DNA of 64,000 nucleotides, taken from assembly GCF_002910905.1 (NCBI RefSeq), contig NZ_NEUE01000250.1, positions 1 to 64,000 of the forward strand, read 5' to 3'. The position numbers were made by a program, and so were the translations under genes. Shown here piece after piece: positions 16,880-26,862 of the stretch; positions within the stretch are counted from its first letter, which is position 1; the number at the start of each line of letters is the position of its first letter. Below the pieces are notes generated by a model, which was given only the letters and a program-made list of their open reading frames with translations, made no database searches and had not been told where the DNA came from. The DNA is from Streptomyces sp. SM11 (GTDB lineage: Bacteria > Actinomycetota > Actinomycetes > Streptomycetales > Streptomycetaceae).

Positions 16880-18283
16880 TCACCCCTGCCGCAGCGCCTC
16901 CAACTGGTCCAGGAACCACTGCTGCGGCGGCAGTGCGGTCGCCGCCTCGGCCAGCCGCTTCGTGCGGCCGGACCGCTCGTCCCCGCTCATCGTCAGCGCC
17001 TCGTGCAGGGCCTCCGCCGTGCCCGTCACGTCGTACGGGTTCACCACGATCGCGTCCTCGCCCAGCTCCTCGTACGCCCCCGCCTCCCGCGACAGCACCA
17101 GCGCGCAGCCATGGTCGGAGACGACCGGGACCTCCTTGGCGACCAGGTTCATCCCGTCGCGGATCGGGTTGACCAGGGCCACGTCCGCCAGTCGGTACGC
17201 GGCCAGCGAGCGCGCGAAGTCGTCCTTGACGTGGAGGACGACCGGCGTCCAACCCTCGGTGCCGTATGCCCCGTTGATTTCCGTGGCCAGGGTCTGCACC
17301 GCCGCCGTGTAGTCCCGGTAGACGGCGAGGTCCTGCCGGGAGGGGTAGGCGAAGGCGATGTGGACGACGCGCTCACGCCACTCGGGGTGGGTGTCCAGCA
17401 GGGCCCGGTACGCGTGCAGGCCGCGCACGATGTTCTTGGACAGTTCGGTGCGGTCCACCCGGACGATGGTCTTCCGGCCCTCGCCGACCTGCTCCCGCAG
17501 TGCCGCCATCCGCTCCGTCACGTCCGGCTCCTGGGAGCGCCGGCGCAGGAAGTCCGCGTCGGCCCCGAGGCCGTGCACCCCGATCCTGGTCCGGCCGGTG
17601 CCGCCGAGGATCTCCGTACAGCAGCCGATGAACGCGTCCGCCCAGCGGCGGGTCAGGAACGCGGCCCGGTCCGCGCCGAGGATGCCGCGCAGCAACTGTT
17701 CGGCGATGTCGTCGGGGAGCAGCCGGAAGTAGTCGACGGGCGCCCACGGGGTGTGCGAGAAGTGGCCGATCCTGAGGTCCGGGCGCAGCTCGCGGAGCAT
17801 GCCGGGGACCAGGGCCAGGTGGTAGTCCTGGACGAGGACGGAGGCTTCCGGGCCCGCCTCCTCGGCGAGCGCCCGGGCGAAGGCCCGGTTGTACGTCTCG
17901 TAGGAGGCCCACTGGCGGCGGAACTCCGCGTCGAAGACCGGCTCCACGGGGGTCTGGTAGAGCAGGTGGTGGACGAACCACAGCACCGAGTTCGCGATGC
18001 CGTTGTACGCGTCGGCGTGGATCCCGGCGGCGATGTCGAGCATCCGTACGCCCGCCTCGCCGACCCCGCGCCGCACCGCCTCGCGGTCGCCGTCGCCCAG
18101 GGCCGCGCAGACCCACAGCTTGTCGTCGACGGCGCTCAGTCCGGAGACGAGACCGCCCCCTCCGCGCTTGGCGTCGAGCGTCCCGTCCTCGCCGAGCGTG
18201 TACGAGACGGGGCCGCGGTTGGACGCGACGAGGACCTGGGCGGTGGAGGCGGCGGCTGCGGGTTCGGCGTGCTCGGAGACCAT
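16880..18283 (-). CDS. otsA: Trehalose-6-phosphate synthase OtsA
   Basis: A 467-residue GT20 glycosyltransferase from ATG 18283. Visible motifs are VASNRGPVSY, the RGGGGLVSGL glycine loop, the VQDYHLALVP donor/acceptor motif, GHFSHTPWAP, VDRTELSKNI and the C-terminal LVNPIRDGMNLVAKE. OtsA joins UDP- or GDP-glucose to glucose 6-phosphate to give trehalose 6-phosphate, the substrate of OtsB at 12794-13645. The frame runs on upstream to 19003, but that is antisense to gpgS. It is followed on the same strand side by the RepL-like gene, convergent. Confidence 0.95.
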   Translation of the reverse strand: MVSEHAEPAAAASTAQVLVASNRGPVSYTLGEDGTLDAKRGGGGLVSGLSAVDDKLWVCAALGDGDREAVRRGVGEAGVRMLDIAAGIHADAYNGIANSVLWFVHHLLYQTPVEPVFDAEFRRQWASYETYNRAFARALAEEAGPEASVLVQDYHLALVPGMLRELRPDLRIGHFSHTPWAPVDYFRLLPDDIAEQLLRGILGADRAAFLTRRWADAFIGCCTEILGGTGRTRIGVHGLGADADFLRRRSQEPDVTERMAALREQVGEGRKTIVRVDRTELSKNIVRGLHAYRALLDTHPEWRERVVHIAFAYPSRQDLAVYRDYTAAVQTLATEINGAYGTEGWTPVVLHVKDDFARSLAAYRLADVALVNPIRDGMNLVAKEVPVVSDHGCALVLSREAGAYEELGEDAIVVNPYDVTGTAEALHEALTMSGDERSGRTKRLAEAATALPPQQWFLDQLEALRQG

Positions 18284-18346
18284 GTAGCGGAACCTAGCCC
18301 GTTGGGGAAGCCGCCAAACGCCTCCCGGGCCGCCGTGCTCCCCGCG

Positions 18347-18412
18347 CTCTGCCGCTCTCGCGCCGCGTGGCCTTCCGCGCTCCGCCGCTCTTATGCGGCG
18401 TGGCGTTCCGCG
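18347..18412. repeat. Imperfect 33-bp tandem duplication at the gpgS 3' end
   Basis: 18347-18379 and 18380-18412 are 33-base copies with about seven mismatches (shared core ctcttatgcggcgtgg-like). The second copy contains the last codons and stop of gpgS. The first is a diverged duplicate lying just after the gene. Confidence 0.6.
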
Positions 18413-19368
18413 TACTCCGCGATCTCCCGCATCGGCGGCCGTTCCTCGGTGTCCACCGCATGGGTGCGGGGCACGAAGCCGTCCTCGCCGCGCTCGAACT
18501 GGGTCAGTGCGGGCCGCACCAGATGGCCCCGGGAGAGCCGCAGCTGCGCCGTGCGGTAGATCGCCGCCGCCATCCGGCCCAGCGCCTGCCCGTCCTGGTG
18601 GCGGTGTTTGCGCACGCCGACGTCGACCTGGCCCAGCGCGTCCAGGCCCACCGTGTGCAGCGCGTCGACCAGCAGGCCCAGTTCCACTCCGTAACCGACC
18701 GGGAACGGCAGCCGCTCCAGCAGGGACCGCCGTACCGCGTACTCGCCGCCCAGCGGCTGCACGAACCCGGCCAGCTGCGGCCAGTGCAGATTGAGCAGCG
18801 GGCGCGCCACCAGTTCGGTGACCCGGCCGCCCTGACCCGCGGTGTCGCCGAGCGGGCGGTCGTACATCGCCTTGACGAACTGGACGGCCGGGTCGGTGAG
18901 CAGCGGCCCGACCGTGCCCGAGACGAAGTCCGCGGAGAAGTCCTTCAGGTCGGCGTCGACGAAGCAGACGATCTCGCCGCTGGTCACCAGGAGCGACCGC
19001 CACAGCACCTCGCCCTTGCCGGGCAGGGCCGGGATCCGGGGCAGGATCGCGTCCCGGTGGACCACTCGGGCGCCCGCCGCCCGTGCCACGGCGGCGGTGG
19101 CGTCGGTGGAGCCGGAGTCGATCACCACGAGTTCGTCGACGAGCCGGACCTTCTCCATCAGTTCGCGGCGGATCGTCGCCACGATGGCCCCGACCGTGGC
19201 CTCCTCGTTCAGTGCGGGCAGCACCACGCTCACGGACGTGACGCGCGGATCGGCGTCCCGGGCGTCGGTGAGCCGGTTCAGCGGGCGGTCGCCGGACGAC
19301 CAGGAACGCCTGGTCAGCCAGCGTTCCACCTCTTCGAGCACGGTCGGCACTCCCTGTGTGTGATCCAT
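18391..19368 (-). CDS. gpgS: Glucosyl-3-phosphoglycerate synthase-like glycosyltransferase (GpgS, GT81)
   Basis: A 325-residue GT-A glycosyltransferase from ATG 19368. Motifs: VVLPALNEEATVG (nucleotide binding), DSGSTDATAAVA, the DxD metal site FVDADLKDF, FVKAMYDRPL and GFVQPLGGEYAVRRSLL. These match GpgS, which transfers glucose from a nucleotide sugar to 3-phosphoglycerate. Its product leads to glucosylglycerate and, in mycobacteria, to methylglucose lipopolysaccharide (family knowledge). The neighbouring otsA makes another compatible solute precursor; the 107-base gap could contain an otsA promoter. No dedicated phosphatase (GpgP) is seen nearby. Confidence 0.9.
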   Translation of the reverse strand: MDHTQGVPTVLEEVERWLTRRSWSSGDRPLNRLTDARDADPRVTSVSVVLPALNEEATVGAIVATIRRELMEKVRLVDELVVIDSGSTDATAAVARAAGARVVHRDAILPRIPALPGKGEVLWRSLLVTSGEIVCFVDADLKDFSADFVSGTVGPLLTDPAVQFVKAMYDRPLGDTAGQGGRVTELVARPLLNLHWPQLAGFVQPLGGEYAVRRSLLERLPFPVGYGVELGLLVDALHTVGLDALGQVDVGVRKHRHQDGQALGRMAAAIYRTAQLRLSRGHLVRPALTQFERGEDGFVPRTHAVDTEERPPMREIAEYAERHAA

Positions 19369-19469
19369 CTCGCGGTTCGGACGGCTATCTCAACGGTCCG
19401 GTGCTTCGGTTACAGTCTTGAACAACGCGTATGGCCGTCGCATGTCGGGGTCGGATCGCACATAAACGC

Positions 19470-19486
19470 CTGGATCGAAGATCCAG
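19470..19486 (+). other. Small hairpin ahead of the riboswitch
   Basis: CTGGATC-GAA-GATCCAG, perfect 7-bp arms, eleven bases before the riboswitch. It may be a 5'-UTR stem or an operator. Confidence 0.35.
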
Positions 19487-19497
19487 CGCCATAAGAG

Positions 19498-19621
19498 CTC
19501 ATCCAGAGGGACTGAGGGAACGGCCCGTTGAAGTCCCGGCAACCCTCCTGCCGACCGCGAGGTCACGGTGGGGAAGGTGCCAATTCCGTCTTGTGGCGAA
19601 ATGCGTCGCAAGGAAGATGAG
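19498..19621 (+). promoter_or_regulatory. SAM-I (S-box) riboswitch upstream of thrC
   Basis: The P1 arms are CTCATC at the 5' end and GATGAG at the 3' end. Between them are the hallmark S-box strings: AGAGGGACTGAGGGA (kink-turn and P2), GGCCCGTTGAAGTCCCGGCAACC, GGTGCCAATTCCG and a final GGCGAAA-type stretch before the P1 closure. This is the SAM-I class and should respond to S-adenosylmethionine. The 3' arm of P1 (GATGAG) runs directly into GAGGAG/AAAGGG ahead of ATG 19642, and no T-run terminator follows. Control is therefore probably translational. Threonine synthase competes with methionine synthesis for O-phosphohomoserine, so SAM control is biologically sensible. Confidence 0.92.
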
Positions 19622-19641
19622 GAGAAAGGGCCTCCGCCATC

Positions 19642-20946
19642 ATGGCTGTTCAGACCGTTGCAGGTAACACCGCTTCTTCTTCCGCCCAGGCCGTGGATCT
19701 CGGTCCCGCCGCGGCGCTTTCCTGCCGCGAGTGCGGCGAGCGTTTCGAGCTCGGCCCCCTTTTCGCCTGTGCGTCCTGTTTCGGGCCGCTGGAAGTGGCC
19801 TACGACCTGCCCACCGGTTCCCCGGAGGAACTGCGGAAGCGCATCGAGGCAGGCCCGGACAGCATCTGGCGGTACGCCCCGCTGCTGCCGGTGCCCGCCG
19901 ACGTCGCGGAGAAGCCCAACATCAACCCCGGCTTCACCAAGCTGGTCAAGGCCGACAACCTGGCCCGTGAGCTGGGCGTCACCGGCGGCCTGTACGTGAA
20001 GGACGACTCCGGCAACCCGACGCACTCCTTCAAGGACCGCGTCGTCGCGATCGCCGTCGAGGCCGCCCGCGCCTTCGGCTTCACCACCCTCTCCTGCTCC
20101 TCCACGGGCAATCTGGCCGGCGCCGTCGGCGCCGCCGCCGCCCGCGCCGGACTGCGCTCCTGCGTGTTCATCCCGCACGACCTGGAGCAGGGCAAGGTCG
20201 TCATGGCCGCGGTGTACGGCGGTGAGCTGGTCGGTATCGAGGGCAACTACGACGACGTCAACCGCTTCTGCTCCGAGCTCATCGGCGACCCGCTCGGCGA
20301 GGGCTGGGGCTTCGTCAACGTCAACCTCCGCCCGTACTACGGCGAGGGCTCCAAGACGCTGGCGTACGAGATCTGCGAGCAGCTCGGCTGGCGGCTGCCC
20401 GACCAGATCGTCATCCCCATCGCGTCCGGCTCCCAGCTCACGAAGATCGACAAGGGCTTCCAGGAGCTGGTCAAGCTCGGTCTCGTCGAGGACAGGCCGT
20501 ACAAGATCTTCGGCGCCCAGGCCGAGGGCTGCTCCCCGGTCTCCGCCGCCTTCAAGGCGGGCCACGACGTGGTGCGGCCCCAGAAGCCGAACACCATCGC
20601 CAAGTCGCTGGCCATCGGCAACCCGGCGGACGGCCCGTACGTCCTGGACATCGCCCGCCGCACCGGCGGCGCGGTGGAGGACGTCACCGACGAGCAGGTC
20701 GTCGACGCGATCAAGCTGCTGGCGCGCACCGAGGGCATCTTCGGCGAGACGGCGGGCGGTGTGACGCTCGGCGTGACGCAGAAGCTGATCGAGGCCGGCG
20801 TCATCGACCCGACGCTCACCACCGTCGTCCTGAACACCGGAGACGGGCTCAAGACGCTGGACGCGGTCTCCGCGACCTCGCAGGCCACGGCGACCATCAA
20901 GCCGAGCCTGGACGCGTTCCGCGCCGCGGGCCTCGCCTCCGCCTGA
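19642..20946 (+). CDS. thrC: Threonine synthase
   Basis: A 434-residue PLP enzyme that converts O-phosphohomoserine to threonine. The N-terminus has a zinc-ribbon-like set of cysteines (C28, C31, C43, C46: LSCRECGE ... ACASCFG). The PLP lysine is K131 in PTHSFKDRVV, the substrate/cofactor loop is SCSSTGNLAGAV, and GETAGGVTLGV lies near the end. ATG 19642 is preceded by AAAGGG at a workable distance. The SAM-I riboswitch occupies its 5' UTR. The next gene, encoding a sulfur carrier, lies 33 bases downstream on the same strand and is probably co-transcribed. Confidence 0.96.
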   Translation: MAVQTVAGNTASSSAQAVDLGPAAALSCRECGERFELGPLFACASCFGPLEVAYDLPTGSPEELRKRIEAGPDSIWRYAPLLPVPADVAEKPNINPGFTKLVKADNLARELGVTGGLYVKDDSGNPTHSFKDRVVAIAVEAARAFGFTTLSCSSTGNLAGAVGAAAARAGLRSCVFIPHDLEQGKVVMAAVYGGELVGIEGNYDDVNRFCSELIGDPLGEGWGFVNVNLRPYYGEGSKTLAYEICEQLGWRLPDQIVIPIASGSQLTKIDKGFQELVKLGLVEDRPYKIFGAQAEGCSPVSAAFKAGHDVVRPQKPNTIAKSLAIGNPADGPYVLDIARRTGGAVEDVTDEQVVDAIKLLARTEGIFGETAGGVTLGVTQKLIEAGVIDPTLTTVVLNTGDGLKTLDAVSATSQATATIKPSLDAFRAAGLASA

Positions 20947-20979
20947 TCCACCGAGACCGAAGCAAGAAGGGCATCCACC

Positions 20980-21258
20980 ATGAGCGTCAAGGTCCGTATC
21001 CCCACCATCCTCCGCACGTACACGGGCGGCCAGGCCGAGGTCCCGGCGGAGGGCGCGAAGCTCTCCGAGGTCATCGAGTCCCTGGAGAAGAACCACCCGG
21101 GCATCGCGGCCCGTGTCCTGGACGACCAGGGCAAGCTGCGCCGCTTCGTGAACGTGTACGTCAACGACGACGACGTGCGCTTCGAGGGCGGCCTGGAAGC
21201 GGTCACGCCGGACGGTGCGGGCGTCTCGATCATCCCCGCGGTCGCCGGCGGCTGCTGA
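20980..21258 (+). CDS. MoaD/ThiS-family sulfur carrier (CysO-like)
   Basis: A 92-residue ubiquitin-fold protein with AAGAAGGG-like ribosome site before ATG 20980. It has the pattern VKVRIPTILRTYTGGQ, a central NVYVNDDDVRF strand, and an IIPAVAGGC end. The GG near the C-terminus is the thiocarboxylate site in this family; here one Cys follows the GG, so processing is needed, as for CysO, which is trimmed by the Mec+ peptidase in mycobacteria (family knowledge). CysO proteins donate sulfur for cysteine synthesis by CysM. Its place after riboswitch-controlled thrC links it to sulfur amino-acid metabolism. Confidence 0.88.
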   Translation: MSVKVRIPTILRTYTGGQAEVPAEGAKLSEVIESLEKNHPGIAARVLDDQGKLRRFVNVYVNDDDVRFEGGLEAVTPDGAGVSIIPAVAGGC

Positions 21259-21311
21259 ACCGCCCCGGGCCGCCCCGCGGCGGCCCCCACCGCGCCTCTG
21301 TGTGACCCCGG

Positions 21312-21344
21312 TTGCCCCCTCCGCCTGAGAAGCGGAGGGGGCAA
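21312..21344 (+). terminator. Terminator after thrC-sulfur carrier operon
   Basis: A perfect 13-bp stem, TTGCCCCCTCCGC against GCGGAGGGGGCAA, with the 7-base loop CTGAGAA, 54 bases after the stop. TTCTG follows. Confidence 0.9.
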
Positions 21345-21702
21345 TTCTGCATGGTTGAGCACGGTACAGTTGGGGAAGCCCCATCCGCTGCCCGAGCCGC
21401 CCGCATATGAGTTTGCGCCCGGCCCCGATAAGAAGCAGCCAAAGTGAGTGAACCTCTTGCGGCATAAGTGCCCTTTGCCTGGCCCGACTTGCCCGTAAAT
21501 CTCAGCAAACCCGCACATTCGCGAGTTGTTCAGTGCCCAGAATTCTCGTCCGATTGACCTGTTGCAGAGGGCAGTTGGACGGATACATTCGGCCGCGGTC
21601 GACGCGCTGCGGCGCCGCGCACCCTCTCCTGTCGGGGGTGAGTTCCGACCCGGGGCCGCGAAGTGCGGTCCCGTGCAAGGGCCAGTAATAGGGGAGTTAG
21701 GC
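21345..21702. other. Intergenic region and cold-shock gene 5' UTR
   Basis: No gene is seen. Bases 21562-21567 (TTGCAG) and 21584-21589 (TACATT), 16 bases apart, make a plausible vegetative promoter. It would give a 5' UTR of about 105 bases, as is common for cold-shock genes. Confidence 0.45.
21562..21589 (+). promoter_or_regulatory. Candidate promoter of the cold-shock gene
   Basis: -35 TTGCAG, 16-base spacer, -10 TACATT. It is the best match in the region, about 115 bases before ATG 21703. Confidence 0.5.
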
Positions 21703-21909
21703 ATGGCTCAGGGCACCGTCAAGTGGTTCAACGCGGAGAAGGGGTACGGCTTCATCGCGGTCGACGGTGGTGCGGATGTTTTCGTCCACTACAGCGCGAT
21801 CCAGATGGACGGGTACCGCACCCTCGAAGAGGGTCAGCGAGTTGAATTCGAGATCTCGCAGGGCCAGAAGGGGCCCCAGGCCGACATGGTCAAGCTCGCC
21901 GTCGGCTGA
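21703..21909 (+). CDS. Cold-shock protein (CspA family)
   Basis: A 68-residue single cold-shock domain. RNP1 is KGYGFIAV and RNP2 is VFVHYSAI, with the usual [14 protein letters not shown] start. ATG 21703 follows GGGGAG. CspA-family proteins bind single-stranded RNA and act as RNA chaperones; Streptomyces carries several paralogues. A very strong hairpin terminator follows directly, so the gene is monocistronic. Confidence 0.95.
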   Translation: MAQGTVKWFNAEKGYGFIAVDGGADVFVHYSAIQMDGYRTLEEGQRVEFEISQGQKGPQADMVKLAVG

Positions 21910-21939
21910 GCTCGGCGCGGTCGTCCGACGACACTACTC

Positions 21940-21989
21940 ACGCACGCAGGGCCCGGCCCCCGGATCAGGGGACCGGGTCCTCCGTGCGT
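21940..21989 (+). terminator. Long hairpin terminator after the cold-shock gene
   Basis: ACGCACG...CGTGCGT close an extended stem in which AGGgCCCGGcCCCC pairs with GGGaCCGGGtCCT, with few mismatches, over 50 bases. It starts 30 bases after the stop. Confidence 0.85.
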
Positions 21990-22039
21990 CCCGGCGACCC
22001 GGCCGGGGGCGCGCCGCTGTCCATATCCGACCGGTGACG

Positions 22040-22066
22040 CTTGCACTCGCAGGGGTCGAGTGCTAA
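22040..22066. promoter_or_regulatory. CIRCE element 1 (HrcA site)
   Basis: CTTGCACTC-N9-GAGTGCTAA, two mismatches from the CIRCE consensus in the left arm. TTGCAC (22041-22046) and TAATCA (22064-22069) are 17 bases apart and could be the groEL -35 and -10. HrcA bound here would then block RNA polymerase. Confidence 0.9.
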
Positions 22067-22075
22067 TCATTGGCG

Positions 22076-23855
<1,780 letters not shown>

Positions 23856-23916
23856 TCCGCCGCGGAGCCCCGGGACCTCTCGGGTGCCTCCGGCTGATCG
23901 AAGTTCTGCGTACGTC

Positions 23917-23959
23917 CCACAGGGGCGGTAACTCCTTCGCGGGGGTGCCGCCCCTGTGG
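23917..23959 (+). terminator. Terminator after groEL
   Basis: A perfect 12-bp stem, CCACAGGGGCGG with CCGCCCCTGTGG, 61 bases after the groEL stop. Confidence 0.85.
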
Positions 23960-23967
23960 CGTTCTCC

Positions 23968-24350
23968 GGCACAATCCGGGAGAGCCTTGCGCGGGGCGCG
24001 GGGCGCGCCCACGTGGACGGCGTGCCCCGGCCGAAGAGGACCGCGCGCACCAGGATCCTCTTCGCCGACCACGACGGCCGGACCGACCCCGAAACCATCA
24101 CCGCGGCCCAGGTGTTCGACGGCGGACGGTGGTACGCCCACTCCTCGACGGTCGTCGGCTACGGCATGATCCCGCTGCTGCTGGGCGCGGGAACCGCGGC
24201 CTGGGGTCGCTACCGGCTGCGTCGGCGGTAGTCACGGGGCGGTTGCGCGTGGTCGGCGTGGCCGAATGGCTACTTGCCGTGCCCTTCTTCGTACGGCAGC
24301 ACGTGTCGGTGCGGTGGCGCCGAAGACGGTGGCGCGCCCTCGGCTCCTGA
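23968..24350 (+). pseudogene. Membrane-protein remnant (possibly DUF3592-like)
   Basis: Two frames with clear third-position GC bias. The first, ending at 24231, has RTARTRILFADHDGRTDPE then a hydrophobic YGMIPLLLGAGTAAWGRY. The second, ending at 24350, has VGVAEWLLAVPFFVRQHVS followed by an Arg-rich tail. Joined by a frameshift near 24232, they would form the C-terminus of a small membrane protein. No proper start is seen, and part overlaps the terminator arm. The family suggestion is weak. Confidence 0.35.
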
Positions 24351-24655
24351 GGTAGGGCGGACGCGAGGCCGCCCGGAGCCCCGTTCCGGCTGGTTTCCCG
24401 GTTCTTCCGACGGCCGCTGCCTCTCTTGGCAGCTCACCGCGCGGTCCGGCGACCCCATGCGGTCATTGGTCCAGTCCACTGCCCCTCTGCGCCCCGGCGG
24501 TGTGCGACTGCACAGGGTGACCGGCAGGTGCCCCGGTCTCCGGCGGCGAGACCCCGGAGCGGCCGGCCCCGGACCTCCCTGCTCGCGCTATCCAGCCAAC
24601 TTCGCTCGGTAAGTCGGAATCAGGCGTACCGGTTCGGCAGCGGGACATGATGGCT
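24351..24655. other. Intergenic region upstream of the lasso cluster
   Basis: No gene with recognisable features. Short open frames on both strands have no domain or ribosome site. The promoter of the lasso operon should be here or in the next 100 bases. Confidence 0.4.
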
Positions 24656-24680
24656 CTGGTGTTCACGTGGTGAACACCAG
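24656..24680. promoter_or_regulatory. Perfect 11-bp inverted repeat before the lasso precursor
   Basis: CTGGTGTTCAC-GTG-GTGAACACCAG, perfect arms, 84 bases before the precursor ATG. A second, weaker repeat, TTATGC (24699-24704) and GCATAA (24718-24723), lies between. The long symmetry suggests an operator for an unlinked dimeric regulator; the cluster itself has no regulator gene. Confidence 0.6.
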
Positions 24681-24763
24681 TCGCATGAGTAACGTCAGTT
24701 ATGCAGAGACCATGTGGGCATAACGGTCGTCAATGGTCGTCAACCTACAGAAGGGAAGGTGTC

Positions 24764-24886
24764 ATGAAGCTGCAGAAGAAGGCTTATGTGAAGCCGTCGC
24801 TGTTCAAGCAGGGCGACTTCTCGAAGAAGACCGCCGGCTACTTCGTCGGCTCGTACAAGGAGTACTGGACCCGGCGCATCATCTGA
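24764..24886 (+). CDS. Lasso peptide precursor (class II, KEYW-type)
   Basis: A 40-residue precursor, ATG 24764 with AAGGGAAGG upstream. The predicted leader is residues 1-24 and contains the YxxPxL...G recognition motif (YVKPSLFKQG) bound by RRE proteins, plus the conserved Thr at position -2 (KKTA). The predicted core is residues 25-40, GYFVGSYKEYWTRRII. Gly1 would be linked to the side chain of Glu9, giving a nine-residue ring and a seven-residue tail YWTRRII. There are no cysteines, so it is class II. From memory the core is nearly the same as keywimysin-type peptides. All four biosynthetic genes follow in order. Confidence 0.95.
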   Translation: MKLQKKAYVKPSLFKQGDFSKKTAGYFVGSYKEYWTRRII

Positions 24887-24936
24887 TCCGCCGGCCAGTT
24901 TCCTGTGCACCGTGTGAGAACTTCCGAAAGGTGAAG

Positions 24937-26862
24937 ATGCCCGGCCAGCTGCGTGACTACTTCGTCGTCCTGCCGGACAGCGTGGCGGGAGCGGCGGTGG
25001 CCGGGCGGCTTCCCGCACCGGGAGCGACCGGGCCGGCTCCGCGGGCGGGCGACGCCCTGACCGTCGCCCACCCTTCGGGCCGGCCCTGGGTCGTCGCCCG
25101 CCCACTGTTCCGCAGGGTCAGCCACCTCGCCCGGGGCGCGGACGCCCTCGTCCTCATCGGCCCGGACCGCGTCCCCGACGCCGTGCTCGCCGGGCTCCTG
25201 GAGGGCGCCCGGGACCGGGCCGGGCTGGAACGCCGCCTCGCCCGGCTGCCCGGCCTGTACCATGTCGTCGCCCGGCTCTCCGGGGAGACCTGGATCCGGG
25301 GCACCGCCACCGGACTGCGCCGGATCTACCACGCCCGCCACCCGGAGGCCGGAACCCTCGCGTCCGACCGCCCCGCGGCCCTGGCCCGCCTGACCGACGC
25401 ACCCCTGGACGACGGCGCGCTGGCACTACGGCTGCTGGACTTCGTGCCGCACCCCCTGAGCCGCCGCGTCGTGTGGCGGGGCGTGTACGAGACCGGCGCC
25501 GGGTACGGCCTGGCCCTGCCCGTCGCAGCACCGGGCACGGCCGCCGTCCCCGGCCCCACGGAGCACCGCTGGTGGGAGCCGCCGCCCGGCGAACTCTCCC
25601 TGGCGCGGGGGGCCCGAAGACTCGGTGATGCCGTCGCCGCCTCCGTACGGGCCCATGTCGGCGGCGTGGACCGGATCAGCTGCGAGCTCTCCGGCGGCAT
25701 GGACTCCACGGCCCTCGCCTTCGCCGCCCGGGAGACCGGCCCGGCGGCGCTGTCCCTGCTGACAGTGGCCGCCCGGGACCGCTACAGCGAGGACGAGACC
25801 TGGGCGCGGAGGGCGGTCGAGGCGGCGAACCGGAGCACACCAGGAGCCACCGCCCCGGACCACCACGTGATCCCCGCCGCCGACGCCCCCTACTTCTACG
25901 CCGACCTCGTTGCCACCTCCGCCGAGTTGAACGACGAACCGCTCCCCGTCGCCCCCGGCCGCGCCCGTGCGCATCTGCTCCTGAGCCGGGCCCACGCCAC
26001 CGGCTCCCGCTACCACCTCACCGGCTACGGCGGCGACGAACTCTTCCTCGGTCTGCCCCACGCCTACCAGGACCTCTTCCACGGCAACCCCCGCACCGCC
26101 TGGAACCACCTCAGCGGCCTGCGCCACCAGCTCGGCTGGCCTCTCCTGCCCACGGTGAAGGCCCTGCTGGACCGCTCCACGTTCCCCCGCTGGATCGCGG
26201 GCGCGGTCAGCACCGAACCCCGGCCCGTCGCCCGGACCCCGCTGCTCTCCTGGGGCGTACGGCAGTCCCTGCGGCCCTGGTTCACCGAGCACGGATGCGC
26301 CCTGATCACCGAGGAGTTCCGGGCCGCCGCCGAGCACGCCGAGCCGATCGACCCGTGGCGCGGGCGGCATGTGGACATCGACGCCGTACGGATGGGGGCC
26401 CGGCACTTCCAGGCGATGGAGGACATCGGCATGACGATCGGGCTGCCGGTCGCCGCGCCGTTCTACGACGACCGGATCCTGGAGGCGACCCTCGCCGTAC
26501 GCCTGCCGGAGCGGGTCAGCCCCTGGCGCTACAAACCGCTGCTCGCCGAGGCGATGCGCGGGGTGGTGCCGGACGCGCTGCTGGCCCGGACGACGAAGGA
26601 CCACATGTCCTCCGACGAACACCAGGGACTCAGCGAACACGCCACGGAACTGGCCGGGTTGTGGACGGACTCCCGCCTCGCCGAGCGTGGCCTGGTCGAC
26701 TCCCGCAGCCTGCTCCGGCTCGCCGCCGAGCCCTTCTCCCCGGTCCTGGCCGAGCACTCCATCTCCCCGACCGTGGCCGGGGAGACCTGGCTCCGCACGG
26801 CTGAGGACGCCTGGCCGGCATCACCCCACCGCACTTCCACGACCAGCGAGGCAACCCTGTGA
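24937..26862 (+). CDS. Lasso peptide macrolactam synthetase (asparagine synthetase homologue, C protein)
   Basis: A 641-residue protein starting at ATG 24937 (GAAAGG upstream; GTG 24931 is possible). The C-terminal synthetase domain has the pyrophosphatase P-loop SGGMDSTALAF near residues 252-262, then YHLTGYGGDELFLGLP, and KPLLAEAMRG with the conserved basic TTKDHMSSDEH. The N-terminal glutaminase-like domain lacks the Cys2 nucleophile of true AsnB, as in lasso cyclases. It would adenylate Glu9 of the core and close the ring with the Gly1 amine. It lies 50 bases after the precursor and overlaps the RRE gene by four bases. Confidence 0.95.
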   Translation: MPGQLRDYFVVLPDSVAGAAVAGRLPAPGATGPAPRAGDALTVAHPSGRPWVVARPLFRRVSHLARGADALVLIGPDRVPDAVLAGLLEGARDRAGLERRLARLPGLYHVVARLSGETWIRGTATGLRRIYHARHPEAGTLASDRPAALARLTDAPLDDGALALRLLDFVPHPLSRRVVWRGVYETGAGYGLALPVAAPGTAAVPGPTEHRWWEPPPGELSLARGARRLGDAVAASVRAHVGGVDRISCELSGGMDSTALAFAARETGPAALSLLTVAARDRYSEDETWARRAVEAANRSTPGATAPDHHVIPAADAPYFYADLVATSAELNDEPLPVAPGRARAHLLLSRAHATGSRYHLTGYGGDELFLGLPHAYQDLFHGNPRTAWNHLSGLRHQLGWPLLPTVKALLDRSTFPRWIAGAVSTEPRPVARTPLLSWGVRQSLRPWFTEHGCALITEEFRAAAEHAEPIDPWRGRHVDIDAVRMGARHFQAMEDIGMTIGLPVAAPFYDDRILEATLAVRLPERVSPWRYKPLLAEAMRGVVPDALLARTTKDHMSSDEHQGLSEHATELAGLWTDSRLAERGLVDSRSLLRLAAEPFSPVLAEHSISPTVAGETWLRTAEDAWPASPHRTSTTSEATL

